A stretch of DNA of 64,000 bases from an uncultured Candidatus Melainabacteria bacterium (GCA_934717855.1 CAKUZI010000002.1:124001-188000); one strand, 5' to 3'. Counted from the first letter of the stretch, positions 33,968 to 42,781 are shown. Numbers and translations: made by a program. The notes: generated by a model from the letters alone, not told the origin.

Positions 33968-34954
33968 CTATGCAAGAGTTTTAACTTGTTTTTGTTGTTT
34001 ATCATTCCAAAAATCAACCAACATACTGCAGAAGAAAATACTTGAGTATGTTCCGATTGCAATACCTAAAATCATACAAAGAACAAAGTCTTTTGTTGTA
34101 ACACCACCCCAGAAGTATAGTGCCAACAATGTTATTAATGTAGTTAATGAAGTATTGATACTTCTTGTCAATGTTTGATTTACAGAAGCGTCAACAATTT
34201 CACCAAACGACATTTTCTTTGAATAGTATCTCAAATTTTCACGAATTCTGTCGAACACAACGATTGTATCGTGAACAGAAAAGCCGATTACGGTCAAAAT
34301 CGCTGTGATAAACAAACCGTCGATTTGAACGTTGTAAACAAGTCCGAGGATTGAGAACACACCAACTACGAAAATTACGTCGTGGAATACACCCAAAATA
34401 GCCGCCAACGCATAGTCAAATCTAAATCTGAATGACAAGTAAGCAACAATTCCTAAGAACGCCAAAGTTACGGCAATCAAAGAGTTTTTGAACAACTCTT
34501 TACCCATTGTAGGTCCAACGGAACTAACAGAAATCAATTCAGGATTTTGGTATTCGCTTTTCAACTGATCTGTAATAACCTCAGTTGTGTTTGAATCTTT
34601 GTCGATAAATTTCGTTCTGATAGAAATTATTGAGTTAATATTTGATTTTGTATTTTCTTGTTGAGAATTATTTACATTCAAAATCTGAATGTAAGGGTTT
34701 TCAATCCCGACTTTTTCTAACCCTTCTCTTGTTTTTGTAACATCGCTATTATTAAGTTTTTGTTCTAGTCCATATTGCAAAATTGTACCACCTGTATAGT
34801 CAATACCAACTTTTAGCGGAGCATGGTTTGCGTAAGTCACTGATGAATAAATCATTGCGATAATCCCTGGAACTAAAAGGATTGTCGTTAGAAGCATCCA
34901 CCACCATCTATATTTTACAACATGAACCAAGTGTTTTTTACCTGTATTTATCAT
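33968..34954 (-). CDS. secF: Protein translocase subunit SecF
   Basis: An RND-type six-helix membrane protein that with SecD uses the proton gradient to pull secreted proteins across the membrane. VGIDYTGGTILQYG is the first periplasmic motif, and GFSVHDTIVVFDRIRENLR is the SecF signature in helix 4, carrying the conserved Asp and Arg. The 328 residues are typical. It lies 30 bp downstream of secD. Confidence 0.94.
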   Translation of the reverse strand: MINTGKKHLVHVVKYRWWWMLLTTILLVPGIIAMIYSSVTYANHAPLKVGIDYTGGTILQYGLEQKLNNSDVTKTREGLEKVGIENPYIQILNVNNSQQENTKSNINSIISIRTKFIDKDSNTTEVITDQLKSEYQNPELISVSSVGPTMGKELFKNSLIAVTLAFLGIVAYLSFRFRFDYALAAILGVFHDVIFVVGVFSILGLVYNVQIDGLFITAILTVIGFSVHDTIVVFDRIRENLRYYSKKMSFGEIVDASVNQTLTRSINTSLTTLITLLALYFWGGVTTKDFVLCMILGIAIGTYSSIFFCSMLVDFWNDKQQKQVKTLA

Positions 34955-34984
34955 TGTTTTTACCTTTCCTAATTTTTCAATTCA

Positions 34985-36292
34985 TTAGTCCAAAATACCA
35001 AAACGAGCTTTTTCTCGTTTAGTTTCAGACGCTTCATAACTTTGTCCGATTTCATCACTTCTCAAACCGAACAATGCCGGATGTTTTAGTTCTCCAGTAC
35101 CAAAGATTAAGTGCATAAAGTTTTTAGTAACAGTAATTGCACTAAACATTGATACCACAACACCAATCGCAAGAGTTAGAGCGAAACCTTTAACAACACT
35201 TGTACCAAGCAAATAAAGAATTGTACAAGTAATAATTGTTGTCATATTTGAATCGAAAATACTTGTAAAAGCTCTGTCAAAACCTGAATTGATAGCAGTA
35301 AACAAGTTTCTACCCTCTCTCAATTCTTCCTTAGTTCTTTCAAAAATAAGAATGTTCGCATCAACCGCCATACCAATTGACAAGATAAACCCTGCAATGC
35401 CGGCAAGAGTTAATGTTACAGGAATTGTTTTGAACAAAGCAAATAAAATTAAACTATAAATAATCAAAGCTATATCGGCAATTAAACCTGGGACTCTATA
35501 GAATACTAACATAAATAGCATAACCGCAGAAAGACCGATAATACCTGCTTTTTGCGATTTCGCAACACTATCAGCACCCAAAGTAGGCCCAACCGTATTT
35601 TCTTCAACGATTTTAGCCGGAACAGGCAATGCACCCGCATTCAACAAGTTAACCATTCTTTCTGCTTCTTCATAAGCAAAACCACTGTCACCGCCTGAAA
35701 TTTGGGCTTTACCACCATAAATTGCTTCGTTTACACGAGGTGCAGATTGAAGTTCTCCATCAAAGAAAATAGCCATTTGTTGACCAACCAAAGATTTTGT
35801 TAAGTCAGCAAACTTTTTAGCGCCCTCTGCATTAAATTCCAAAGATACAACCCATTGACCGGAAGCATCCGTACTTAGAATTGATTTTGCCAAATCTCTA
35901 CCTGTTAAACCAGTAGAAATCCAAATAGGAGAACCATCGGGAGCTTTACCTTCTTTTTTAAATTCCAATTGAGCAGTTTCACCGATAAAAGCTTTTGCTT
36001 CTTTCAAATCAGTTACGTTCGGGATTTCAATTAATAATCTTTTTTCGCCTACTTGTTGAACAACAGTTTCTGCAACACCAAGTTTGTTTACACGTTGTTC
36101 AATCGCGAATTGAAGTCTGTTCATAACTTCAGGAGTGATTTTGGCAATTGATTCGGTTGTTTCAGCTTCAAGAACCAGTCTTGAACCACCAACCAAGTCA
36201 AGGCCTAATTTTGTCGGTTTAACAAGGATTAAGATTGATGACACAATCACAATCGCTACGATAAACCAAAACATCAAAATTTTGTTTTTCAT
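34985..36292 (-). CDS. secD: Protein translocase subunit SecD
   Basis: Partner of SecF. GLDLVGGSRLVLEAE follows the first helix, the periplasmic domain includes GLTGRDLAKS, and GMAVDANILIFERTKEELRE is the conserved helix-4 motif. At 435 residues it is the short form, without the large extra P1 domain of the E. coli protein. It lies about 70 bp after dapA on the same strand, probably with its own promoter. Confidence 0.94.
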   Translation of the reverse strand: MKNKILMFWFIVAIVIVSSILILVKPTKLGLDLVGGSRLVLEAETTESIAKITPEVMNRLQFAIEQRVNKLGVAETVVQQVGEKRLLIEIPNVTDLKEAKAFIGETAQLEFKKEGKAPDGSPIWISTGLTGRDLAKSILSTDASGQWVVSLEFNAEGAKKFADLTKSLVGQQMAIFFDGELQSAPRVNEAIYGGKAQISGGDSGFAYEEAERMVNLLNAGALPVPAKIVEENTVGPTLGADSVAKSQKAGIIGLSAVMLFMLVFYRVPGLIADIALIIYSLILFALFKTIPVTLTLAGIAGFILSIGMAVDANILIFERTKEELREGRNLFTAINSGFDRAFTSIFDSNMTTIITCTILYLLGTSVVKGFALTLAIGVVVSMFSAITVTKNFMHLIFGTGELKHPALFGLRSDEIGQSYEASETKREKARFGILD

Positions 36293-36360
36293 TTTTTCTA
36301 TCCTTTTCTTATATTCTATATAATTTTATTTCTATATTTATTACAAATATAAAATTTTAT

Positions 36361-37266
36361 TTATAGTTCTTCTTGGCTAATTCTAATTTCATCAAGAACC
36401 ATAAATAAGTCTTTTTTCTCGATTTGAGTAAGCTCAACCAACGGACGTCTTACATAATCTTCAATAATACCCTTATGCGCTAGTCCTGCTTTTACCGGAA
36501 CAGGATTTGGTGCCATAAATAATTTTCTAAATACAGGATACAACTTTTTGTGCATGTTCAATGCTGCTAAAAGTTCACCTGATTTATAATTTCTAATCAT
36601 TGATTTAATTTCTTTCCCAAAAATATGAGAAGCCACTGAAATCACCCCTCTTGCCCCTAATGACATCATCGGAAGTGTCAAACTGTCATCTCCTGAATAA
36701 ATTGAAAAATCATCAGGACAACACAATTTCATTTCGGTAATTTTGTCCATGTCTCCACAACTTTGCTTAATAGCAACTATATTTTGATATTTTTCTGCAA
36801 GAGTTGCAACCGTTTCCGGTAGCATATTTACGCCGGTTCTTCCAGGAATATTATACAAAATAATCGGCAAATCAACACTTTCAGCTATTGCAGAAAAATG
36901 TTCAATCATGCCTTTTTGAGACGGTTTGTTATAATAAGGAACAACAGAAAGGATTGCGTCGACATCTTCTTTTTGAGCCCATTTTGCTGAACGTACAGCT
37001 GTTTCCGTAGAGTTAGATCCTGCATTCATAATTACTTTAGCTTTGTTTGCAGTCGCTCTTTTTACAGTACTAAGCAATTCAAATTCTTCTTCATGAGAAA
37101 GAGTTGGTCCCTCACCTGTAGTTCCTGCAACTAATACAGCATCACTACCATGAGTTATCAAATGTTTTGCAAGCTCTTCCGCTTTATTATAATCGATTTC
37201 TCTTTTTGCATTAAACGGCGTAACCATTGCGGTTATAACTTCACCTGCATCATATCTTAATGCCAT
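36361..37266 (-). CDS. dapA: 4-hydroxy-tetrahydrodipicolinate synthase
   Basis: Condenses pyruvate with aspartate semialdehyde in lysine and diaminopimelate synthesis. VAGTTGEGPTLSHEEE holds the substrate loop, ILYNIPGRTGVNM the catalytic Tyr, and NIVAIKQSCGD the Schiff-base Lys. SLGARGVISVASHIFGKE follows. The 301 residues are normal. Expected to supply DAP for peptidoglycan. No other dap genes are adjacent. Confidence 0.94.
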   Translation of the reverse strand: MALRYDAGEVITAMVTPFNAKREIDYNKAEELAKHLITHGSDAVLVAGTTGEGPTLSHEEEFELLSTVKRATANKAKVIMNAGSNSTETAVRSAKWAQKEDVDAILSVVPYYNKPSQKGMIEHFSAIAESVDLPIILYNIPGRTGVNMLPETVATLAEKYQNIVAIKQSCGDMDKITEMKLCCPDDFSIYSGDDSLTLPMMSLGARGVISVASHIFGKEIKSMIRNYKSGELLAALNMHKKLYPVFRKLFMAPNPVPVKAGLAHKGIIEDYVRRPLVELTQIEKKDLFMVLDEIRISQEEL

Positions 37267-37495
37267 ATAAACCTCTTTCCCTTTTCAAATCTGTATATCC
37301 CTACATATATAAGAGATTATAAAACAAACTCGTCAAAAAAGTACAAAATATTAAGTTATTTATTGAAATTATCACATGCCATGATGATTAGTTCACATGC
37401 TTTAACAAAACTTAAACATTTCCTCTTTTTAAATGATGTAACAAAATGTATATTAGATAGAATAGATATGTAAAGAACAATATTTGGGAAGTTTA

Positions 37496-38323
37496 ATGAG
37501 CCAGAATTTTGATTTTACATCGTATAATAACATTAAAAGATTGTCTGAAGACGAACTTGTTGCGCTTTGGGGAGAATACCTTAAAGACAAATCCAACAAA
37601 ACAGCTCGTGACACTCTTATTGTTCAATATATTTATTTAATCAGATATGTTGTCGGACGTGTTAAAGTAACTCTTCCTGCAACAATTTCTATTGAAGACA
37701 TCGCCAGTTATGGCGTTGAAGGACTTATAAATGCTATCGAAAGATACTCACCCCAAAAGAATACTCGTTTTGAAACTTACGCACTTATCAGAATTCGCGG
37801 AGCAATTTTAGACAGAATTAGAGCCCAAGACTTTTTGCCAAGAAGCGTAAGAAAAAAAATAAAAGATATTAAAGCCGCTCAAGAAAAATTAAAACAAGAA
37901 CTTGGCAGAATGCCTACAACTACAGAAGTTGCTAATCTTCTTGATATGGATGTAGAAAAAGTTAACCAATTATTATCGGAAGATGCTACCATTACATCAA
38001 TTTACGACAAACGCGGAAACACAGAAGACAGTGTCGAAATAATCGACACAATTCAAGATGAAAACAAACTTACCCCACAAGAAAACGCAGAAGAGCAAAA
38101 TGTTAAACAGCAACTTGAAAAAGCATTGAAAAGATTGCCTGAACGCGAACGAATTATAATGGTTTTGTATTATCAAGAAAACATGACCTTGAAAGAAATC
38201 GGCGAAACTATAAACATGTCAGAATCCCGCGTTTGCCAACTTCATGCTCAAGGTATCATGAAATTGAAAAATATTCTCAGCGAAAACAGAACTTCAAGAC
38301 TTCGCCAAAGCATTATCGCTTAG
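37496..38323 (+). CDS. fliA: FliA/WhiG-family RNA polymerase sigma factor
   Basis: A 275-residue sigma-70-family factor with regions 2, 3 and 4. YGVEGLINAIERYSPQKNTR is region 2; RIRGAILDRIRAQDFLPRSV is the segment typical of the FliA/WhiG group; SESRVCQLHAQGIMKLK is the region 4 end of the same group. The ATG at 37496 follows GGGAAG. Such factors often drive flagellar genes, but no flagellar gene is in the window, so the regulon may differ. It overlaps the end of the convergent OmpA-like gene by 11 bp. Confidence 0.88.
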   Translation: MSQNFDFTSYNNIKRLSEDELVALWGEYLKDKSNKTARDTLIVQYIYLIRYVVGRVKVTLPATISIEDIASYGVEGLINAIERYSPQKNTRFETYALIRIRGAILDRIRAQDFLPRSVRKKIKDIKAAQEKLKQELGRMPTTTEVANLLDMDVEKVNQLLSEDATITSIYDKRGNTEDSVEIIDTIQDENKLTPQENAEEQNVKQQLEKALKRLPERERIIMVLYYQENMTLKEIGETINMSESRVCQLHAQGIMKLKNILSENRTSRLRQSIIA

Positions 38324-38903
38324 CTTCATATTCGATTATGACAAAATCAATTCTGTTGTCAAACCCGTTTTGACGGGAAGAAACATTGTCTTTAAACGGC
38401 ATTAGTCTACCAAAACCATTTGAGCTTAATTTATCTGTTGAAATTTTTCCATGAACACTGATATATTCAGCAATATTTTGCGCTCTTATTGTAGACAACT
38501 CCCAGTTTTCGCAACAATCATTACAGCCGGCTTCGTCGGTATGACTTTCAATAACACAATAATTTTGAAGTTTTTGCAAAAGAATAATCATCACATCTAA
38601 GATATATAACGAACTTTCTTTAATTCGAGTATCACACGCACTAAAAAAAACTCTTTCATCAACGCTAACAATAAGCCCTCGAGGAACTTTTGTATAAATC
38701 ACACCGTCTTTTAAAGGGATATAAGCTTTAAAGATAGCTTCAAGCCTTTCAACATTTGGTTGATAAGCAATTTTAATATCAACTTTTTTGTCCGAAAAAC
38801 CTGTACAAATAATTAAAATAAGTATAAAAAATATTAAGTAAAAACTTTTCACCGAGCACAGTTCCTCTAGGACATTATTTAGAATTTTTGTAAAACATAC
38901 CAT
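38313..38903 (-). CDS. OmpA/MotB-like peptidoglycan-binding protein
   Basis: A 196-residue protein with one N-terminal hydrophobic segment (residues 20-36) and a C-terminal OmpA-like domain. IESHTDEAG and LSTIRAQNIAEYI with GFGRLMPFKDN and NRIDFVI are the expected motifs. It lacks an N-terminal barrel, so it is an anchored periplasmic protein or a MotB/Pal-like one. Start choice is uncertain: a GTG at 38852, just before the hydrophobic segment, is an alternative to the ATG at 38903. It is convergent with fliA. Confidence 0.8.
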   Translation of the reverse strand: MVCFTKILNNVLEELCSVKSFYLIFFILILIICTGFSDKKVDIKIAYQPNVERLEAIFKAYIPLKDGVIYTKVPRGLIVSVDERVFFSACDTRIKESSLYILDVMIILLQKLQNYCVIESHTDEAGCNDCCENWELSTIRAQNIAEYISVHGKISTDKLSSNGFGRLMPFKDNVSSRQNGFDNRIDFVIIEYEAKR

Positions 38904-38935
38904 TGGACAGGTAGAGTATAAGAAAAAAAATAATT

Positions 38936-38971
38936 CCCCCTCTCTCTAACTCTCTCCCTGGGAGAGAGGAC
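38936..38971. repeat. Hairpin repeat type B, copy 1
   Basis: A pyrimidine-rich 36-bp unit (CCCCTCTCTCTAACTCTCTC... ending in GGAGAGAGGAC) closely matching the two identical copies at 40331 and 40476. It folds on CTCTCTCCC / GGGAGAGAG. Confidence 0.75.
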
Positions 38972-38973
38972 AA

Positions 38974-39013
38974 AAAACAAAGACCCTGCATATTTGCAAG
39001 GTCTTTGTTTTTA
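38974..39013 (-). terminator. Terminator of the prepilin gene at 39032
   Basis: AAAAACAAAGACC pairs with GGTCTTTGTTTTT, with a further GCA/TGC pairing in the loop, 19 bp beyond the stop codon. Confidence 0.88.
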
Positions 39014-39031
39014 TTTATACAAATCTCGGTT

Positions 39032-39715
39032 TTATTTGTTGTATAGTACAGCTCTAGCTGCTACAGAACCAGGTAATACTGTTTGATCATAGAAGATTAC
39101 AGGATATACGTCTGTAGGGCTCTTAATTTGACAATCTGTAGCTGATGCACTAGCATTGTCACATTTTACAAATTTGTTAGGAGCTTTTGTACCGTTTACG
39201 TCGATGTATCCACGACAAACTTTTTCAGTAGCGCCTTCTGCTTTAGTACATGCTTTTGAGCCGTCTCCTGCAGGGAATGTAAACATCATACCGTCATTAA
39301 AGAACAAAGTAACGTTATCTGCAATTCCAGTAGTAGTTGTTGAAGTTCCAACGCCAGCAGGATCACCGCTTACTGCATAAGCATTACCTTTAGCGTCTTT
39401 TACGTTAGCAATTGCATCTGTACAACCTGAAGCACATGCACTTCTAACTACGTTCATTCTTGATTTTAACATACTACCAATACCGTAAGAGCCATCAATA
39501 GAGCCACTTGCAGCGTCAGCAAAATTCCATTCATCAAGAGCAACGTTCAAAGTAACTGCTTGAGACAAAGCAGACAAAGCTTTTTTGTAAGCTGCTTTGT
39601 ATTGTGCACCGTTAGTTTGGTTCATCAATGTAGGCATTGTCATAGCTGCTACAACACCAATGATACCCAATGTGATCAACACTTCTGCAAGTGTAAAACC
39701 GAATCTTTTTGTCAT
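39032..39715 (-). CDS. Type IV prepilin-like protein, candidate major pilin
   Basis: A 227-residue prepilin starting MTKRFGFTLAEVLITLGIIG: short leader, Gly cleavage site, Glu at +5, hydrophobic helix to about residue 30. The globular part is Ala, Gly, Ser and Thr rich with two Cys pairs. It contains GYIDVNGTKAPNKF, a version of the motif shared by the prepilins here, but lacks the terminal G-x-D. Codon use looks more biased than in neighbours, and it has a strong site (AAAGGTGAAAAG) and a strong terminator. Together these suggest high expression. Whether it forms the main pilus is inference. Confidence 0.87.
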   Translation of the reverse strand: MTKRFGFTLAEVLITLGIIGVVAAMTMPTLMNQTNGAQYKAAYKKALSALSQAVTLNVALDEWNFADAASGSIDGSYGIGSMLKSRMNVVRSACASGCTDAIANVKDAKGNAYAVSGDPAGVGTSTTTTGIADNVTLFFNDGMMFTFPAGDGSKACTKAEGATEKVCRGYIDVNGTKAPNKFVKCDNASASATDCQIKSPTDVYPVIFYDQTVLPGSVAARAVLYNK

Positions 39716-39975
39716 AATCTTTTCACCTTTCTTTTTTGTAAAACTCTCTGATTTCTCAAATCGTTTTACGCTTTTATCTCTCTTGTTATTCTATAATCCA
39801 TCTAAAATAGACGTGCATAAAAACTATTCTTCGAAATCTTTTTGTACTCCTATTTTAAATTACTTTTTTAAATATGTCAATAGGTTTACACAAAATATTA
39901 ATTAATTTTAACTAATTCTTAAGAATTAGTTTTTAAAAAATCATGCATTTGGGTGAGAGTTTATTTAATATAAAG

Positions 39976-40009
39976 TAGATCGCGGAACAAAGTCCGCGAT
40001 GACAAATGT
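39976..40009 (+). repeat. Hairpin repeat type A, copy 1
   Basis: TAGATCGCGGAACAAAG followed by TCCGCGATGACAAATGT, a stem of CGCGG/CCGCG flanked by ATC/GAT. It is in the same orientation as copy 3. Confidence 0.85.
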
Positions 40010-40024
40010 TGGATAGATTAAAAG

Positions 40025-40056
40025 ACATGTCATCGCGCACTCCGTTGCGCGATCTA
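40025..40056 (-). repeat. Hairpin repeat type A, copy 2 (inverted)
   Basis: On the - strand it reads TAGATCGCGCAACGGAG then TGCGCGATGACATGT. Compared with copy 1, the stem pair G-C has become C-G on both sides, so the hairpin is kept by a compensatory change. Confidence 0.82.
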
Positions 40057-40330
40057 AAGTTTTATATTTTTTATACCCCTCTCTGAAATTTCTAAGCTCA
40101 CAAAATTTGCTAAGAAATTTCTTCTCTCCCTCAAGGGGAGAGAGTAAAATGTTTCGTTTTACTAAACTTAAAATATCAACAATCTTCCTAAATAAACCAA
40201 ACTTCCTTAACCGTAAAAGGCTATGCTTCTTTGCGTCTTCGCCTCTAAATCACGCTTAGCTGCTTCGCTTCCTAGCTGCTTAGCCGCTTCCGATACCGAC
40301 TTTGCATCTAAATCTGCTTTATTAGATTCA

Positions 40331-40366
40331 ACCCCTCTCTCTAGCTCTCTCCCTTGGAGAGAGGAC
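40331..40366. repeat. Hairpin repeat type B, copy 2
   Basis: A 36-bp unit identical to 40476-40511, beginning ACCCCTCTCTCTAGC and ending GGAGAGAGGAC. Its inner arms CTCTCTCC / GGAGAGAG can pair. Confidence 0.9.
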
Positions 40367-40475
40367 TTTAGGGACATTTCACCTCTCCGGGGGAAGAGGT
40401 CGAAGTCGTTTGCGAACAATGGTGAGCATTACGAATTCGGGAGAGGGGAAATTAGTTGGGCTTTTTATTTAACCA

Positions 40476-40511
40476 ACCCCTCTCTCTAGCTCTCTCCCTT
40501 GGAGAGAGGAC
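40476..40511. repeat. Hairpin repeat type B, copy 3
   Basis: Identical over 36 bp to 40331-40366. Confidence 0.9.
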
Positions 40512-40533
40512 ATTAGCCATTTATGTTCAAGAC

Positions 40534-40566
40534 AAATCGCGGAACAGAGTCCGCGATGACAGATGT
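40534..40566 (+). repeat. Hairpin repeat type A, copy 3
   Basis: AAATCGCGGAACAGAG then TCCGCGATGACAGATGT, differing from copy 1 at only a few positions outside the stem. Confidence 0.85.
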
Positions 40567-40594
40567 TAGAGAAATAACATTAAATCCTAGGTTG

Positions 40595-41845
40595 TTATTG
40601 TACGCATTCTTCTAATGCTTGAATAACAATCGGATCCCATTTTTTGCCGGATTCTGATTTCATAATTTCAAGTGCTTTTTCTACAGGCATAGCTTTTCTG
40701 TATGGTCTGTCAGATGTCATTGCACAATACGCATCAGCAATTGCAATAATTCTTGAACCAAACGGAATTGATTGTCCTTTTAAGCCCTCTGGCTCTCCAC
40801 TTCCATCATATCTTTCTTTTTGGTAAGTAATATATGGAACAACTTCTGACAAGAAGTTAATATTCATCAATAAGTGGACGCCAAAATCAGCGTGTTCTTG
40901 AATTGATTTCAATTCTTCAGCGGAAAGTTTTCCATTTGATGCAAACAATTTTTCAGGTACCGCAATTTTTCCGATATTTTGCAACAAACCTGCATAATAT
41001 ATCAAATCAGTTGTTTTTTCGTTCAAGCCGAGTTGTTTACAAAGTTTACGAGCAAGTTTGGCAGTATTTTTAGAGTGTGAAACTTTGTATTGCCCTTTTG
41101 TATCAACGGCATAAGCCAAATGTTCCACAAAACTTTGTTGATAATCACATAAATCACCAATTAAAGCTGTCAATTCTGCTCTTATATGTTGCAAATCAGA
41201 AACGGCAGAATGTTCGTCTTCAATAATCCTGTTTGCGTCATCAATTTGAGATTGTAATGTCATAGATGTTGCAAATAACACAGCAATACTTTCAACAAGT
41301 TCTACATATTCATTATTAATAGGAGTGTCATTTTCTAAGACAATAACACCTGTAGATTTAATATTACAGTGCATAGGAACAACAGTAACTCCGTCTGTTA
41401 TTGTTTCTCCTGTTATAAAACCTTTTCCGATTGGAGTTGTTTCGTCTTTTGCATATCTTTGAACTGTTTCGGAAGTTGTTCCAACAAGCTCCAATTCGTT
41501 ATTTTTATCAAGATAAATATGGCATGCTTTAAGCTCCAACATCTGTCTTATTGATTGAGCTATTGACGTATAAATCGCCTGTTCTTCGGATTTGTCAAAG
41601 CTCAATACACAAAGAGTATTTTGTAAAGAATATATTGAAATTAGTTCTTTTAACTGGTTTATAAGTCCGGCTTTTTTGTCTTTTACATTACTGCCGATTT
41701 TTCTTGCTAAATCTTCTGAAATAAGGTTTTCAGCAATAAAATCACCTAAGTTAAGTGCAAAAATTTCTTCAATCGGATCTTGACCTACCAAATAATCAGA
41801 TTGCGAAAATAGTGAAACACCGTTATTATTCTCTTCTTTTTTCAT
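40595..41845 (-). CDS. GAF plus degenerate HD-GYP domain protein
   Basis: A 416-residue cytoplasmic protein: residues 70-200 look like a GAF sensor domain, 215-245 a helical linker, and 250-416 an HD-GYP domain. HD-GYP enzymes hydrolyse cyclic di-GMP, but the key residues are altered. LLHDIGK is here LLQNIGK (Gln289-Asn290), HHERYDGSGYP is YQKERYDGSGEP, while DAYCAMTSDRPYRKA is intact. Loss of the HD pair and other metal ligands argues for a non-catalytic receptor or scaffold. It has no receiver or membrane domain and is monocistronic. Confidence 0.88.
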   Translation of the reverse strand: MKKEENNNGVSLFSQSDYLVGQDPIEEIFALNLGDFIAENLISEDLARKIGSNVKDKKAGLINQLKELISIYSLQNTLCVLSFDKSEEQAIYTSIAQSIRQMLELKACHIYLDKNNELELVGTTSETVQRYAKDETTPIGKGFITGETITDGVTVVPMHCNIKSTGVIVLENDTPINNEYVELVESIAVLFATSMTLQSQIDDANRIIEDEHSAVSDLQHIRAELTALIGDLCDYQQSFVEHLAYAVDTKGQYKVSHSKNTAKLARKLCKQLGLNEKTTDLIYYAGLLQNIGKIAVPEKLFASNGKLSAEELKSIQEHADFGVHLLMNINFLSEVVPYITYQKERYDGSGEPEGLKGQSIPFGSRIIAIADAYCAMTSDRPYRKAMPVEKALEIMKSESGKKWDPIVIQALEECVQ

Positions 41846-41965
41846 GAAATTTTCCTTACATACATGCCTTCATATTTACTTACGGCAAAATACAGAAAAA
41901 ACTTTAATTAATTTTACAAAAGTTCATACTTTAGTATGGGAAATTTCATACTTAAGTTAAATATC

Positions 41966-42346
41966 TTAATTTTCAACACCAAAAAATTCTCGTAACATCT
42001 TATCTTGTTTTAATGATACATTAATTTGAATAGTCTTTATTTTGCTAACCTTTACTTCAAAAATTTTTATCAAAAATGTTCCATAGAATTTAAAATCTTT
42101 AAATGATTTATCTAAAAAATAATCTTTTCCATTGTCAGAAACTATTATAAAATCCGGATAGATATACATTCTGACAGAAGTTCCACGAACCGGAACAGTA
42201 TTCCAGCATTTTTGAGTAGAAAAATAGGCTATTGGTTTTCCGTATTGCTTTATTATCTTTCCATTCGGTTTTGTTAAAAGAAGGGCAATAGTAGCCATAA
42301 CTACAAAACCTAGAAAAATAAGCCAATATAGAAAAACATCAATCAT
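41966..42346 (-). CDS. Hypothetical membrane protein, paralogue of the next upstream gene
   Basis: A 126-residue protein with one N-terminal membrane helix (residues 5-26) and a cytoplasmic or periplasmic beta-rich domain. It shares with 42381-42779 the pattern KxIIxxYGKPxxYF, then VPVRGTSVRMYIYPDFIIV, then YxLDxSFxxFxF and a C-terminal (L/K)(R/K)xFFG. The two are clearly a tandem duplication. Last gene of the rsmH-ftsL run, 34 bp after its paralogue. No known family is recognised. Confidence 0.7.
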   Translation of the reverse strand: MIDVFLYWLIFLGFVVMATIALLLTKPNGKIIKQYGKPIAYFSTQKCWNTVPVRGTSVRMYIYPDFIIVSDNGKDYFLDKSFKDFKFYGTFLIKIFEVKVSKIKTIQINVSLKQDKMLREFFGVEN

Positions 42347-42380
42347 GTACTAATCCTCGATTGCCTAATAAATAATTGCG

Positions 42381-42779
42381 TTATATCTGTCCAAAAAACT
42401 TCTTCAAATATTTTTTGTGTCTGGTTGAGATACTAACTTCACGCCTTATTTTACCATCAAGAAGAACTTCAAATATCAAATATGGGAACCTATTAACAAA
42501 TCTAAAATTTCGAAAAGATCTGTCCAAAATATATTCTTTATCAACATCTTCAACAACTACAAAATTTGGATAAAAGTACAGAGCAATACGAGTTCCACTA
42601 ACAGGAATACCATCAACACATTTTAAAAATCTAAAATATTTTAATGGTTTTCCATATTTATTAATTATTTCTTTTTTGGGTTTAATATACAAATAGCAAA
42701 TTAAGGCAACCAAAAGCCACATAAAAATAATAGGCAAAACAAACAAATTTTCTAAAACAATTGAAAAGATGTCATTCAT
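42381..42779 (-). CDS. Hypothetical membrane protein following ftsL
   Basis: A 132-residue protein with an N-terminal membrane helix (residues 10-32) and a beta-rich domain containing IPVSGTRIALYFYPNFVVVE. Paralogue of 41966-42346. It starts 2 bp after ftsL, so it is surely co-transcribed and perhaps translationally coupled to it. In most genomes ftsI (PBP3) follows ftsL, and here this pair stands in its place. A role in division or envelope work is suggested only by position. Confidence 0.72.
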   Translation of the reverse strand: MNDIFSIVLENLFVLPIIFMWLLVALICYLYIKPKKEIINKYGKPLKYFRFLKCVDGIPVSGTRIALYFYPNFVVVEDVDKEYILDRSFRNFRFVNRFPYLIFEVLLDGKIRREVSISTRHKKYLKKFFGQI

Positions 42780-42781
42780 AA

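Larger units (their letters stand above)
39716..40594. other. Intergenic repeat island
   Basis: About 880 bases without a supportable gene. It contains three copies of hairpin repeat A, two identical copies of hairpin repeat B, a relative of B at 40076-40142 with an inserted dyad, and a stretch of CTAGCTGCTTAG-like words around 40250-40290. An open frame on the - strand (40207-40419) is made of these repeats and is not credible as a gene. The first 200 bases presumably hold the pilin promoter. Confidence 0.8.

Noticed and set aside
40207..40419. 70-residue open frame on the - strand
   Set aside because: It is built from hairpin repeats of the intergenic island and has no ribosome site.
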